Below are positions 22,693-33,499 of a DNA stretch of 64,000 nt, one piece after another. Both the position numbers and the translations under genes were made by a program. The notes beneath the pieces were generated by a model that saw only the letters and a program-made list of their open reading frames with translations, made no database searches and had not been told where the DNA came from. Source of the stretch: Magnaporthiopsis rhizophila (lineage: Eukaryota > Ascomycota > Sordariomycetes > Magnaporthales > Magnaporthaceae); the NCBI GenBank assembly GCA_003049465.1, contig PYSS01000154.1, forward strand, positions 1-64,000, written 5' to 3'. The stretch's first letter is position 1. Each line of letters starts with the position of its first letter.

Positions 22693-24433
22693 CTAGACGG
22701 CGCCGCCATAGGTCGCAATGATGCGTTTGACATGGTTCGCGAGCTCATCGGCCTCGGTCTTGGACGCGGCCTCGGCGTAGACACGGCACACATTCTCAGT
22801 GCCCGAGGCACGCGCAAAGGCGCGGGCCGAAGTGTACTTCCTCACGACGGCGTCGATCTCATCCTGGGCGCCCGGTGGGTGCGAGAGACGACGCTCGGCA
22901 TCGGTCGTCTTGAACAGGTCCTTGTCGCGCACCTCGACCTTTACCAGGCGGTTGGGAAGATCCGTGTACGTCATGGCCCAGTCGCGCATGGTCCACGACT
23001 TGTGGGCCAGAATCACCTCGACCATGAGCATGTCCGAGATGGCGTCACCGACCGTCTGGTTGATGAGGTCCGAGCAGGCGGCCAGGGTCTCCAGCGCTTC
23101 CTTCTGGGCCGGGCTCTGGGGCTCCTTCTCGCGGAACAGGCGCATGGCGTCGGTCGAGAAGACGACGGTGCCGTGGCCGTTGGCCTCAAAGTACACCCCG
23201 ACGTCGAAGTTGCAGGCGGCGTGGTGCAGATGCTTTACGCCTGTCGCGGTGCAGACCACTGGAAGGCGGAGGTGCTGCGTGATGTAGTGGGTGCTGGCAC
23301 CGTTGGCGTATGCCGTCTGCACCACGCCGATGCGCAGGTCGTCCTCCAGATTGGCCGACCGGACAAGGTCGCCGATGAATGAGGCATACAACGACGAGAT
23401 GCGGTCGCCATCAAGCATGAAGAATCCCGTGTCCGGGTCGGTCCAGTAGTAGATGAGCCTATCGGCATCGCCGTCAAGCGAGCAGTTGCGCGCACCAGGC
23501 ACCGGCTGTGGAGATGGCGGGGCGCGCTGCTTCGTCTTGACAAAGTCGGCTCCGGACTAGCAACAGGTGAACAAAACGACAAGGAAAGGTTAGCCTAGTG
23601 CCCCAGCCTTGGTGCCAACAAGCAGATCATGGGGTACGGCAGCCGCTGCGCGTATGTGCGAGACTTACGTCTAGGTTCAGAACCTCGGGACGGAGGACGT
23701 CATCGTTGACCACCTTGACATCAATGATGCCCTTGTTGATATACTTGAGCAGCTCGGACAGCTTGGGGCCGCCGACTCCATTGGCGCAGTCGACGGTGAG
23801 AGGGCCGTTAACCTTCTTGCCCCTCAGGGCCTTCTCAAAGGCAGCGGCAAGCTTCTTGTAGTAGCCGGCCTCGCTGAGCTCGCCGTAGGCCTTGGGGGTG
23901 CCCTCGGTGTTGGCGCAGCGCACGAGGTAGTGCAGCTGTGGGGTCGTCAGGATCTTGTAGTCGACGGCCTCGGCGTTGACGGAGGCGAGGGCAGCGGCGA
24001 GGGCGCCGACGAGCTTGTGGCCCGAAGGGCGGGTGTCGCGGCCGTAGATGACCTTTGCCGGGGCGGAGAGGTCGATGTTTAGCTTGGTGGCAAGCTTGGC
24101 GTACGTGTCGGCCAGGTCCTTGTCGGTTGGGCAGTTGACGAGGGCGGTGGCGTAGGCTTCCCAGTCCTGCTCGAGCATCTCGCCCATGGGATCGACGATC
24201 TTGACGCCGTTGTCGGCGGCCGGGTTGTGGCTGGCCGTGATCATGACGCCAATGGCCTGGCTGCCGAGCTTGCGGCTGCGCAGGGCGGCGAGCAGGCCGA
24301 CGCGGAAGGTGATACCCTCGAGGAGATCGGCCTTCATGCGGAAGCCGGCGGTGCCATACGTGTAGAGCTTGCCGGCGGGCAGCGGCACGATGGGGTGCTT
24401 CTGCGACGCCTCGACGATGCTCTGGGCGTGCAT
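22693..24433 (-). CDS. PCM1: Phosphoacetylglucosamine mutase
   Basis: Two exons on the minus strand, 24433-23669 and 23556-22693, with a 112-base intron (GTAAGT donor, CTAG acceptor); about 542 residues, the family's usual length. The enzyme converts GlcNAc-6-phosphate to GlcNAc-1-phosphate on the way to UDP-GlcNAc, the precursor of chitin and N-glycans. Visible motifs: YGTAGFR near the N-terminus; GVMITASHNPAADNGVKI with the phosphoserine; YGRDTRPSG; the metal-binding loop LDGDADRL early in exon 2; and the phosphate-binding FARASGTENVCRVYAEA near the end. The ATG precedes MHAQSIVEASQKHP, a typical start. The intron joins LNLD to SGADFVKTKQ, matching the family. Confidence 0.95.
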
Positions 24434-25595
24434 GGCTGGGGGACTTGGGCGGACGGGTTGCGGATTGCGCGATGCAAGAACGACGAGGAAGGCCACCACA
24501 CACTGCTGGCAGCCGGGAACTGGGCAGAAAGACGGTCAGGGTTGAAGAGCTGGCCTGGAGAGGGGCAGGAGCTTAAAAGAGCAGCTGAAGTCTTTCGGCG
24601 CGCACGGCAGGCTCCGCCCTGTGAGCTTGCATGGCCAAGCCCGTGTCCAGTCGCGGACGGGAATGGCACGGCGGGGTAATTAAGTGGCACCAGCCGGGCG
24701 ATTTGGCCCCACCTCGAGACAGGGTACGTACAGCTTCAACCGCACCACATTCAGCCACACAGTTCCAGACCGCACTTCCAGGCGGGGTTACAGCAATCTG
24801 CCATCTGCCCCTGGATCTGAATGCATATTGATCGACCTCTCCGTATCAAGACCTCCCTGTTCCGTATTGGGACCCCGTACGCGCTCAATTGGGCAATGAC
24901 CCGGATCCACGCCAGCACCCAGTGCTCGGGCTTTTTAATAGGCACTCCGAAGCTTGCTTGCAATTAAAAGCGCCGGTTCAATAATCCCCAGGCTAAACGC
25001 CGCATGGGAATGCCGTCGGGTGCGCCCGGCCTTGGGGTTTGGTAGCCGAAGTACGGCCTGGTGCGTAGCGTGCAGTTTGAAGTGGGTACAGTTGCCCGAT
25101 TAAGCGCGTAGGAGTTCCAATACAGAATATGGGGGTCCCAATACGGATCTCGATGTTGATGCTTCACCGCTGTCCTGTTGCTCAATTGGCGTTTCATGTT
25201 GAAAGCGGTTCCCATCTCGCCTAGCACATGGTTGCTGGTTTCCATGGAAGCGCGAAAATGCCAGAATGGCAAGCAATTCTAGAAGGAAAAAGAAAATAAT
25301 AAAGAGAAAAAAAAAAGGCACAAGAGGGAAAAGCCAAAAGCCCATGTTGGGGGCAGCCGGGCATGGCGGCTCTCGGCAAAGTCGGATCTATCGCATCAAG
25401 GGATCGGAGAGAGAGTGAACGTATCGTGAATCCATGGTGATGCAGGTTTTCCTCAAAGTCACATAGTGGCTCTTTCGAGGACATCGAGGGAAGAATCTCG
25501 GAATACCAGGACATCAGGGCAGTTGATTAGGTGCAGGGCGGCTATTCCACGCTTCACCTGTCGGCGGTATGCCACCACAAAGCACAACACGAATA
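24434..25595. other. Intergenic; promoter of the mutase and start of the accessory island
   Basis: Contains the mutase leader (about 24434-24560). No gene seen. An A-rich patch lies at 25290-25315. Confidence 0.45.
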
Positions 25596-26664
25596 CTAGC
25601 GAGCAGGACCCTGCCCATCCGGGCCACTGGGTCTCCTCATCTCCAGTGCGGAAAGGAAAGCATCAACGGAAGCCATGGGATAATTCCACTGGTTGGCGTT
25701 GCCCATGGCTTTGTTATTCTCGATGGTGACGCTGGCCATGTCCTTCCACACGTCTACTCCGATGGGCGTGTTGACCTGCAGCGCGTAGTCGGCAGCCTCG
25801 TTACCCCGTATGACCCGAGACGCTTGGTTTCCTGCCCGATTGGGAGCGTCTGTTTCCTTGTTGAACGCTGCTGGTGTTTCCTGCCGCCTGGACAGCGAGG
25901 CAACGTCGTCTTCGGTCAGGGCCACGGTTCCATCAGCTGTTTTCATGCTCGGCGCGCTGTTAGTAAAAAATCGTGCCGAGTTTTCGATGGGGAATAGGAT
26001 GGGATGCACATGGTCAAGTGACTTGCCATCTCGGGTCCGCCTTTCAACCATCTGTCCTATCTTTAGAGAGTACACCGGGCCAAGCGTCTCGGCGAGCTGC
26101 TTGTTGACCGCCCCCACGGCCAAGCTGTTGACCCTGATCGTGTCCCCAACCGCCCGTGTAAGTCCGACATTGGCCAGCTGGATATACATGCCCAGATCCT
26201 GCTTGGCATTCCCGACATCCCTCATGATGCTGCTAAGTTTCTCTTTGTCGCCCTTCCCAGATACGAGCTGGCTGACAAAGCCTCGAACGGGGCCCTTGGC
26301 ACCGGCCTTCTCCATCTGCTCCAAGTGGCCACGGAGGGCCTCGCCAACGGCGGCGAGTTTGGCGATACAAGCGCCCACATTAGGCGTCTTCAGGGCCTCC
26401 TCGCTCGCAGCCAGCTCGACAATCCTCTTGGCCTGGGACACCTCGGCCATGTACTTCTCGACGAGCTCCGGCAGACCCTTTTGGCGCCGAACTGCCTGGC
26501 GGAAACGGGAGAAGAGCTGAATGGATTGTTCCAGCGCCCCAGCGGCCGCCGCCGCGATGGAGAATATTTCCGCCTGAAAATACCGGTCATGTCAGGCCAC
26601 CCATAGAAGGTAGATGACCCCGTGAAGAGATATCATCGTAGGTGAGGCACAGCAGACGTACCAT
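25596..26664 (-). CDS. Candidate amyloid-controlled effector, HeLo-like helical domain plus two HET-s-type motifs
   Basis: Minus strand. Exon 1 supplies only the ATG (26664-26662), followed by donor GTACGT. Exon 2 is 26573-25596 after acceptor TTTTCAG; about 326 residues. The N-terminus, MAEIFSIAAAAAGALEQSIQ, resembles the start of HET-S/HELL-type domains, whose first helix can enter membranes. Residues 20-190 look all-helical, with a family-like stretch IRVNSLAVGAVNKQLAETLG at about 147-166. A charged linker leads to two short repeats: GNEAADYALQVNTPIG (258-273) and NNKAMGNANQWNYPMA (287-302), 29 residues apart. They match the motif at the start of the NACHT-WD40 protein encoded 3 kb away. 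In known systems such repeats fold as a beta-solenoid amyloid templated by the NLR and unleash the helical domain, which kills the cell. The repeats and gene model are seen directly; the function is inferred. Confidence 0.75.
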
Positions 26665-27749
26665 ATTCTATGATTGGTAAACCCACCTTCCGGCCAGCGG
26701 GGTATCTTTATGTGCGAGTGCCCGGGGTGTATCCCACTCGGTTGCTGCGTACCTCAGCTAAGGGAACGCGTCTACGCCGGGGTTAGCTCCTTTGTGGCGG
26801 CGATGACAAGGTCTTGGCAGGTAGCCTACCAAGTGTGATCCGAACAATTCCCTAGGGCCGAGAACGGCCGGAGAGAGCCACGAGACCCGACGCCTCCGCC
26901 GAAGATATCGGTAGATGGTCGACAGCTGCCAGGGCCGTGGACACTCCCCCCGCTTACGGACGGTAAAGAGGAAAGCGATAGCCGCAACGAGACTCCGCCT
27001 AGCTCCAACCTACCTACGCCCGGCTCTTCAGCGAGGTTCTTTCGCTCTTCGAATCGGGTATCATCGTGGATGCCCGAACAGACGTGGCGGTGCAGCAGAA
27101 AATTCCTCGCCCGAGCATCCAAAGTTGCACTTTGCTCCCAATGATATTATTGGCTTAGTGCGTTCCTTACGCTGCAGGCAAGGGGACCCAACCCATTTAC
27201 TTGAAGCCTCGCCGGCCCATTTCCAAAGGCTCCACATACATTGTCACCTGGTAAACATCCCAGTTCCGGCGTCCAGAGGAAAAAACCTAGCCTCGCACTC
27301 TATCTTCCCTGGTCCGAAGCGAGGCGTCCTAGTCTGCCAAACCACATTTCTAGCCGTAGCTGGATTCCGAAACGTATCTCCATTGCCGTAGGGAGACTTG
27401 CTAGATTGCTGTCGTAGCTCGTGGCCACCTGGTAGAAGGCAGTTGCCCAACGCCGGCTTGTCGGGGTACCCCAAATCGCAAACAACCGGAAGCCATTCAG
27501 TGGCTCCGTTATTCATATCGAAAAGGAGGAAGAAGATCCCCACCGGAATTTATATAAAGTAGGGGGTCGTCGGAGACGTCCAGACTCCGGGGTTCCCAGG
27601 ACTTCAGGCTGCTCAGGGCTCCTTTGAGGATTACCTCCCCAGCGACAACCTATCTCGGAACTCTTGACTTCCGCCGAGTTATTCGGCCGTTTCCCGTCTC
27701 GGTTCGCGTTCCTGCGTACCGCCTCACGCACTCCTCGAGCTTCCAGCCA
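26665..27749. other. Divergent intergenic region between the two effector candidates
   Basis: Lies between a minus-strand and a plus-strand gene, so it should hold both promoters. A TATATAAAG box sits near 27550, about 300 bases before the plus-strand start codon. No gene recognised. Confidence 0.45.
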
Positions 27750-27855
27750 ATGTAAGTCTGCGACTGCATTATATTGCATGTACCTTGTTTTGTCTCTGCC
27801 ATCAAATGGTCTTAAAACCACGGGGAGAAAAAGCCATTGATTGGGGGGACTGTAG
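27750..27855 (+). other. Probable 5' UTR intron of the small effector gene
   Basis: GTAAGT follows CCAAT at about 27750. The sequence GGACTGTAG immediately precedes the start codon at 27856. The ATG would then be the first codon of the second exon. Confidence 0.5.
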
Positions 27856-28437
27856 ATGACGCTTTTGGGTGCTGTAAAAGCCGCCACCGTCAAGGTGGAA
27901 TCAGCGGTCATGGGCGTTAGGGTTGAAGGCATAGCCGCCGAGGCCGAAGACATCACTAGGCTGTTGGACAATGCTGTCGCCAAGATTGCAAAGCACACAG
28001 ACCCGAGCCTCATCAGGCACCTCGAGGACCTCGCCAACGTACGCACCCTCGTGCAAAAGATCCGGTACCAGCAAGACCTGCAAACTATCCCGGTCGCCAC
28101 CGCGCTTACCCCACTCAGGGCCGCCATGGACAGGCTCTCGGGAGCGGCTTCGGGCGCGTCTCAGAAGATCATCGACATCATGGACGAGGTGTGCCAGGCC
28201 AGCCAGAATCTCCGAGAGCGGCTGCCTGGAGACGTCTTCACGACCACGAACAACGAGGCCAAGGACGCGTTCCAATCCAACGCCAGCATAGGAGGAGGCC
28301 GTCCGGACCGGCGTCTGGTCGTTGAGGCGACTGGGAACAAGGCTACCGATGCTGCCCAGGTCAACGCCCCCATATACGGCGACAATGGGCTCGACGGGAT
28401 CGCGAAGATCATGATGGCGCTGAAAGGCAAGGCGTGA
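27856..28437 (+). CDS. Second candidate amyloid-controlled effector, small helical protein with two HET-s-type motifs
   Basis: One coding exon, 193 residues, starting right after a strong 3' splice site. Residues 1-125 are predicted mostly alpha-helical from composition (RLLDNAVAKIAKH, LIRHLEDLANVRTLVQKI, ASQKIIDIMDEVCQASQNL). They show no evident similarity to the other effector; I do not recognise the domain. Residues 132-146 (NNEAKDAFQSNASIG) and 160-172 (GNKATDAAQVNAPI) are two repeats 28 residues apart, sharing N-x-A-x-D-A-x-Q-x-N-A-x-I. The second matches the QINAPIG core at the N-terminus of the NACHT-WD40 protein encoded 0.9 kb downstream on the same strand. A helical domain plus a C-terminal pair of motifs is the plan of HET-s-type effectors, but this N-terminal domain is much shorter than HeLo. 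It could be a second executioner, a regulator or a decoy. Confidence 0.72.
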   Translation: MTLLGAVKAATVKVESAVMGVRVEGIAAEAEDITRLLDNAVAKIAKHTDPSLIRHLEDLANVRTLVQKIRYQQDLQTIPVATALTPLRAAMDRLSGAASGASQKIIDIMDEVCQASQNLRERLPGDVFTTTNNEAKDAFQSNASIGGGRPDRRLVVEATGNKATDAAQVNAPIYGDNGLDGIAKIMMALKGKA

Positions 28438-29363
28438 CAATGGTAGCCGCAGATGCGAGGCAGTGAAAGGGTATCAGGTAGCGTAGAGCTAGGAATATTC
28501 GCTTACGGGCAAAGCCCCCAACGGTGATTGTCTTTTTTTTTTTTTTTTTTTTTTTTTTTGGCTTGGTGGCAGGACTCGGGTTGGGTTGGATATCTAGGCC
28601 GTCCACACCTAGTATCGTCAATGCACCCAGATTTTGTGAATACATCCGGTGCGCCTAAGCCTGTCCGGGGGTAATGTGATATATACCAAGTACCTAGGTA
28701 GGTGCCTGGTATCTAGGTAGTGTCAGTGTTGTTGCCCCTCGGCTTCCCCAAATTTGACGTTCTCCCGACACGTCCACAGTTCCCGGCCACCCATAATGCG
28801 GCGGCAGGCTCAGGACGGGCCCGTCACTTGGTGTGGGTGGACACGTCCGTTCCGGCTGCTACCATCCAGGTGGCCGGCATGGAAGTGTGACTGAGAGCTG
28901 CAGGCTGCAAATGGGCGGGGGCTGCGTAACGGTGCGGTTGGGCATCAAGGTCGCCCAGACGGGGATTCGTGCATGTGCAGTCGTTTCCCGTCCGGGTAGG
29001 TAACGAGAGGTTTTCGGTTGCCGTGCGTGCCCCGCACATCCGTGATTACAGCCAATGCAGACCTGCAGCACCGTGTACTTACTGGAAGCGGGAGGGTACT
29101 AGACTTGTTAGAATTCAAGCCTGAGCTCGGGGCCTAATAGTAGGTGCTGTGGTTCACTGGAGGGGTGGGAGAATCGATGGGGATACGTACTAATAGAGGT
29201 AGGTCTCTCAGAGAGAAGATTCTTGGAACAGTTTCCGATCCAAGGGCAGTACTTATTTGCTGTTATTATTTGCAAGCCTCGCACCACACGCAGTACATGC
29301 ACACGTTATCCCTGATATTCACACTGCTGCACTCCCTCAGTATCAGCTACTCTCTTCATAGTG
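28438..29363. other. Intergenic, NLR promoter side
   Basis: Holds a T(27) tract (28533-28559), an ACCTAGGTA-type palindromic patch (about 28689-28718) and otherwise unremarkable DNA leading to the NLR start. Confidence 0.5.
28533..28559. repeat. T(27) homopolymer
   Basis: Uninterrupted T run about 100 bases downstream of the small effector gene. Confidence 0.8.
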
Positions 29364-32300
29364 ATGGGCCTAGATACGCCTCCATCTTCGGATGCGTCTC
29401 CATCCTGGGATGGGGCGATAAACGCAAACGCGTCGGGAAATGTATTGCAAGGCAGCGGCGTGCAAATCAATGCGCCCATCGGGGCGTTTAACCAATACTC
29501 TCACCGTGAGCGGCTTACCTTGGGGCTTTGAAGTCGTGGTTCCTCTGGCACTAATTCTCCACTTCGCGTTCGGTCCACCCACGCAGATGTCGAGAGCAAA
29601 GAGGCCCTCTTCCTCCGGGACCTGTACATCACCGACCCGTGGCGTGACAAGAAGCGGATCGAAGACGCCAAGGGCGGCCTGCTGAAGGAGTCGTACTCGT
29701 GGATCCTGGCGCGGGACGCCTTCTGTGACTGGCGGGACGACCCGGACGCCCGCGTCCTTTGGATCAAGGGCGGCCCCGGAACGGGCAAGACAATGTTGCT
29801 CTGCGGTATCGTCGGAGAGCTGGAGCAGAGCAAGCGCCGCCAAGACCGCCTCTCCTTCTTCTTCTGCGAGGCCGGCAACAAGAACGCCAACAGCGCCGCG
29901 GCCGTCCTGCGTGGCATGATGTACCTGCTCGTCCGCCGGCGTTTAAAACTCATCAGCAGCACCGCGCTGGAGGAGCACAAAAGGGTCGGGTCCAAGCTGT
30001 TTGAGGGCATAGGCGCCTTGTACGCCTTGCGCGAAATCTTCCTGGGCCTCTTGCCTGACCTTGGCCGAGAGCCCGGCGGCGGCGGCGGGGGCGTGACGTA
30101 TTTCATAATCGACGCCCTCGACGAGTGCGGCGACGAGCTCAAGGGACTGCTGTCCTTCATCTCCGAGTCGTCGTCGGCTCATCCTGGTGTCAAATGGTTG
30201 GTGAGCAGCCGCCATCGGACGGACGTGGCGATCCATCTCCAGGTTGGCAGAGCTGCCGGACGGCAAGGCCTAGACCTGAACGATTGTACCAAGGAACTGA
30301 CCCACGCTGTCTACGCCTACATCGACCGGCGCGCCTCCGAGCTGGCGCATGACAAGGGGGATGACGGCCGGCGCAGGCAAATCCGCGATGGCCTGCGGCA
30401 AAAGGCCGGGGGCACATTCCGATATGTGGCACTGACCGTCGCGAAGCTTCAGGCGGTGCCGACCCATGAGGTGCTAGACGTGTTGAGGGAGGCGGCGTCG
30501 GACTTGGAAGGTTCGTACAGACAGGCCTCAGACCGCATCCTGAACATGCAGAGGGACACGCGGCATCTCTGCCGCAGCGTCCTGGCCACCGTCGCCATCG
30601 CTTATCGCCCTCTGAATCGTGAGGAGCTCTACGCTCTTGCCGGCCTCCCTTCCAACGACAGCAGCGGCAACGGCGACGGCACTGCCGAGGACATCATACG
30701 CAAGTGCAACTCGTTCGGCATCAAGGGCGAGACCACCTTCTCGCTCGACCAGCCGGCAAGGGATTTTCTTCTCGGGGACAGGGTGCTCTTCCCCGACGGC
30801 TTCGAGGGCAAGCACCGCCGCGTCTTCTAGCGGTCCTTGGCTCTCATGATAGCGACGCTTCGTCGTGACATTTACGGCCTCGGCCGCCCCGGATTCCTTG
30901 CCGTCGACGTGGTCGGGGTGCCCGACTACAACCCGCTGGCCGCGGTCGGGTATGCTTGCGAGTACTGGATCGAGCACCTCGTGGCGAGCAACTACCATGG
31001 CCGCGACACAAAGGACGGCGGCGCCCTCTCGGCATTTCTCGAGACCAGCTATCTCTACTGGCTGGAGGCTCTGAGCCTCTTGGGCATGATGCGGACCGCG
31101 CTCTCGTCCTGGACCAAGCTTGTTGACTCTCTCCGGGTAAGTTCGTTCCCCCCGGTCCAGTCCTTTCCTCCTCTAGCGAGCCGAGCCTTACATACCATGG
31201 ACCCTAACATTTTCTTCTTCTTTTTTTTCACAGGGTGAAAAGGATGCGTGGCGGCTGAGCAGGGTGGCCGTGGACGCGCAGCGCTTTCTCGAGTACAACG
31301 GGCAATGCATCATGGCGTACCCACTCCAGGCGTATGCCTCTGCCGTGGTATTCGTCCCGTCCGGCACCGTCACGGGAGGACTTGTCTGGGTCGAGGAGCC
31401 GGAGTGGGTTGCCGTCGATGCCGGGATGCGCGAAGAACGCTGGGGTCCGTGGGCCCAGACGCTGGGGCCGAGCGGCGCCGGGCTCGGGGTTGTCGGCCCG
31501 GTCGCCTTCTCTCCCGACGGCGCATGGCTGGCCGCGGCGCTTCAGGGGGACCACCACAACGGGGAGCCCGTGCGGGAGGTTCAGGTATGGGATGTGGTGA
31601 CGGGGAATACCGTCTGGACGCTCGACGGCGCAGGCGGTTGGATAGCCTTCCATCCGATCCGCCTCCTCCTGGCCACTGTCACCGGCCCGAACGAGGTCAG
31701 GTTTTGGGACCTCGCCAAGGGCGTCTGGCACCGCCGCGTCATCAGTCTCCTGAAGGTTTCCGCCACCGCCGTCGCCGCCGTCTTCTCGCCCGACGGGGTC
31801 CGGCTGGCCGCGGCGGACGACGGCCACAGCATCGTTATCTGGGACTGGGCCAGGGGTGACCGGGCGCTCCGGTTCCAGCACCACGACTCGACCGCCGCCG
31901 TTTGCCACTCGCTTGCGTATTCCACCGACGGCGCCCGGCTCGCTTCGGCACATCAGGAGGAGATACGGGTGTGGAACGCGCATTCGGGCAGTCTGCTCCG
32001 CAGCATCAGGACAGGACACGCCACCCAGATCGCCTTCTTGCCGGATTCCGCCGGCGGTAGGCTCGTCTCCGCAAGCAACGAATCGCTGGTGACGTGGAAC
32101 GTTGACACGGGAGAACGCCTCGGCGAGCTCGACGCACCCTCGGAGCACGGCCACGACAACAACAACAACAACAACAGCGTCGTCACCATCTCCCCCGACG
32201 GCAGCCGCTTCGCCGCGGCCCCCGACGGGGACATCATGATCCGGGACACGGCGACGAGACGCCGCCTCCGGACGATCCAGGGCTATGACCAGGACATCCG

Positions 32301-33426
32301 GTCGCTCACCATCTCGCCCGACGGCCGCCAGATCGCATCGGTGGGCAAGTGGGGGCTCTGGCTGTGCCGGGCCACGCCCGCGGACGGCGACGTGTTGCGG
32401 GCGGCCCGGGACCACCCCGGCAAGATCAACACCATCAGGGTCTCAGCCTACGGCGGCAATACGACGATGGCGTCGGCTTCGGCGAGGACGATGAATGTCT
32501 GGGATCTCGGGGAGGTGGCGCGTCACTCATGCCGGATACAAGGCGAGGGTATTCTCGATGTGGCCCTCTCTCCTGACGGCACCCGGCTCGTTTCCCTGTC
32601 TAGCTGCCAGGACGTGGCGGTCTGGGACACGAAGACGGGCCGCAGTCTGCAGACCATCGAGCACCGCGCCTTCGCTGCCTGCTTCTCGCCCGACGGGGAG
32701 ACGGTCGCGCTGCTGACTTTTGCCGGCCCGATCCGGGTCTGGGACCTGGCCGAGAAGATGTGCGTCCGGACCCTTCAGCAGGCTGCGCCGGGCGAGCTCG
32801 GCTCCGGATCCGTCGCGTTTGGCCCAGACCACGGCTTAGCGACGTCGTCCGACCGGACCATCCGGATCTGGAAGCTGTTTCGTGATCCTTGCATCCGGAC
32901 TATCAAGGACGACGGCACGGCCAGGTCACTCGTCTTCCAGCCCAACGGGTCCCAGCTCGCCGCGTCGTACAGCGGCGCCATCAAGATTTGGGACCCGGCC
33001 AAGGGTTGCTGCCTCCGGACGTTCGACACGGGGGGTTGCCGCATCAACGTAGTGGCCTTCGACGCCGCCGGCGGATCACAGCTCCAAACCGACGCCGGCC
33101 TGATCCTCCTTGATGATGAGGTGCTGCCGGCGGTTGCGACTGAGGATGGGAGCGCGCGCCGCCGACAGCTTCGTCGCCAGGGGTACGGAGTCGACGCAAG
33201 CAGCGGCTGGGTTACATGGGGCTCGGAGAAGGTGCTGTGGCTGCCACCAGCCTACCGCCCGGACAGCACAGCCGTGCTTCTCCCCAAACCCGGGGCATCG
33301 ACGCCGTCGGCTATTGCCCTGGGCTGTCGCTCAGGCCGGGTAGTGGTGCTCCGTTTCCCAACCGGGCTGGCACCGGGTCAGAGGTACGTACCCATATGGA
33401 CCTATGGATCTAAGGTACCTAGGTAG
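29364..33426 (+). CDS. NACHT-WD40 NLR with N-terminal HET-s-type motif, interrupted by one in-frame TAG
   Basis: Three exons, 29364-29505, 29587-31136 and 31234-33426, totalling about 1294 codons. Exon 1 encodes a low-complexity start and the motif GNVLQGSGVQINAPIG (residues 25-40), which matches the repeats of both neighbouring effectors. Next comes the usual pre-NACHT segment (LRDLYITDP, RIEDAKGGLL). The NACHT NTPase follows, with Walker A GGPGTGKTM at about residues 109-117 and Walker B YFIIDALDECGD near 219. A winged-helix-like part leads to the conserved LRRDIYGL, PLAAVGYACEYWIEHL stretch. Exon 3 holds about 12 divergent WD40 repeats (FSPDG...VWD). Codon 462 (30828-30830) is TAG where relatives have VF-x-RSL; CAG-to-TAG is a single CpA-to-TpA change. 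An intron removing it would need a 49-base span with a poor donor and would delete conserved residues. The allele therefore encodes either a truncated HRAM-NACHT protein or a recent pseudogene. Confidence 0.85.
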
Positions 33427-33437
33427 GTAGGTACCTA
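33411..33437. repeat. TACCTAGGTA-type palindromic motif patch
   Basis: GGTACCTAGGTAGGTAGGTA then CCTA, the clearest of several similar patches in this window (see finding). It covers the NLR stop codon region. Confidence 0.7.
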
Positions 33438-33499
33438 CATTGGGAAAAAAAAAGGGGGATTCCAGATAACGATTCTAGTCCTAACCACCCAAGCTCCTC

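Noticed and set aside
22258..23382. 374-codon plus-strand frame
   Set aside because: Antisense to exon 2 of phosphoacetylglucosamine mutase; the N-terminal part is T-rich 3' flank.
30782..30830. Possible intron ending in CTTCTAG that would remove the NLR stop
   Set aside because: It would be 49 bases with donor GTGCTC, lacks a branch site and would delete the conserved PDGFEGKHRRVF stretch.
31228..32415. 395-codon minus-strand frame
   Set aside because: Antisense shadow of the WD40 exon of the NLR.
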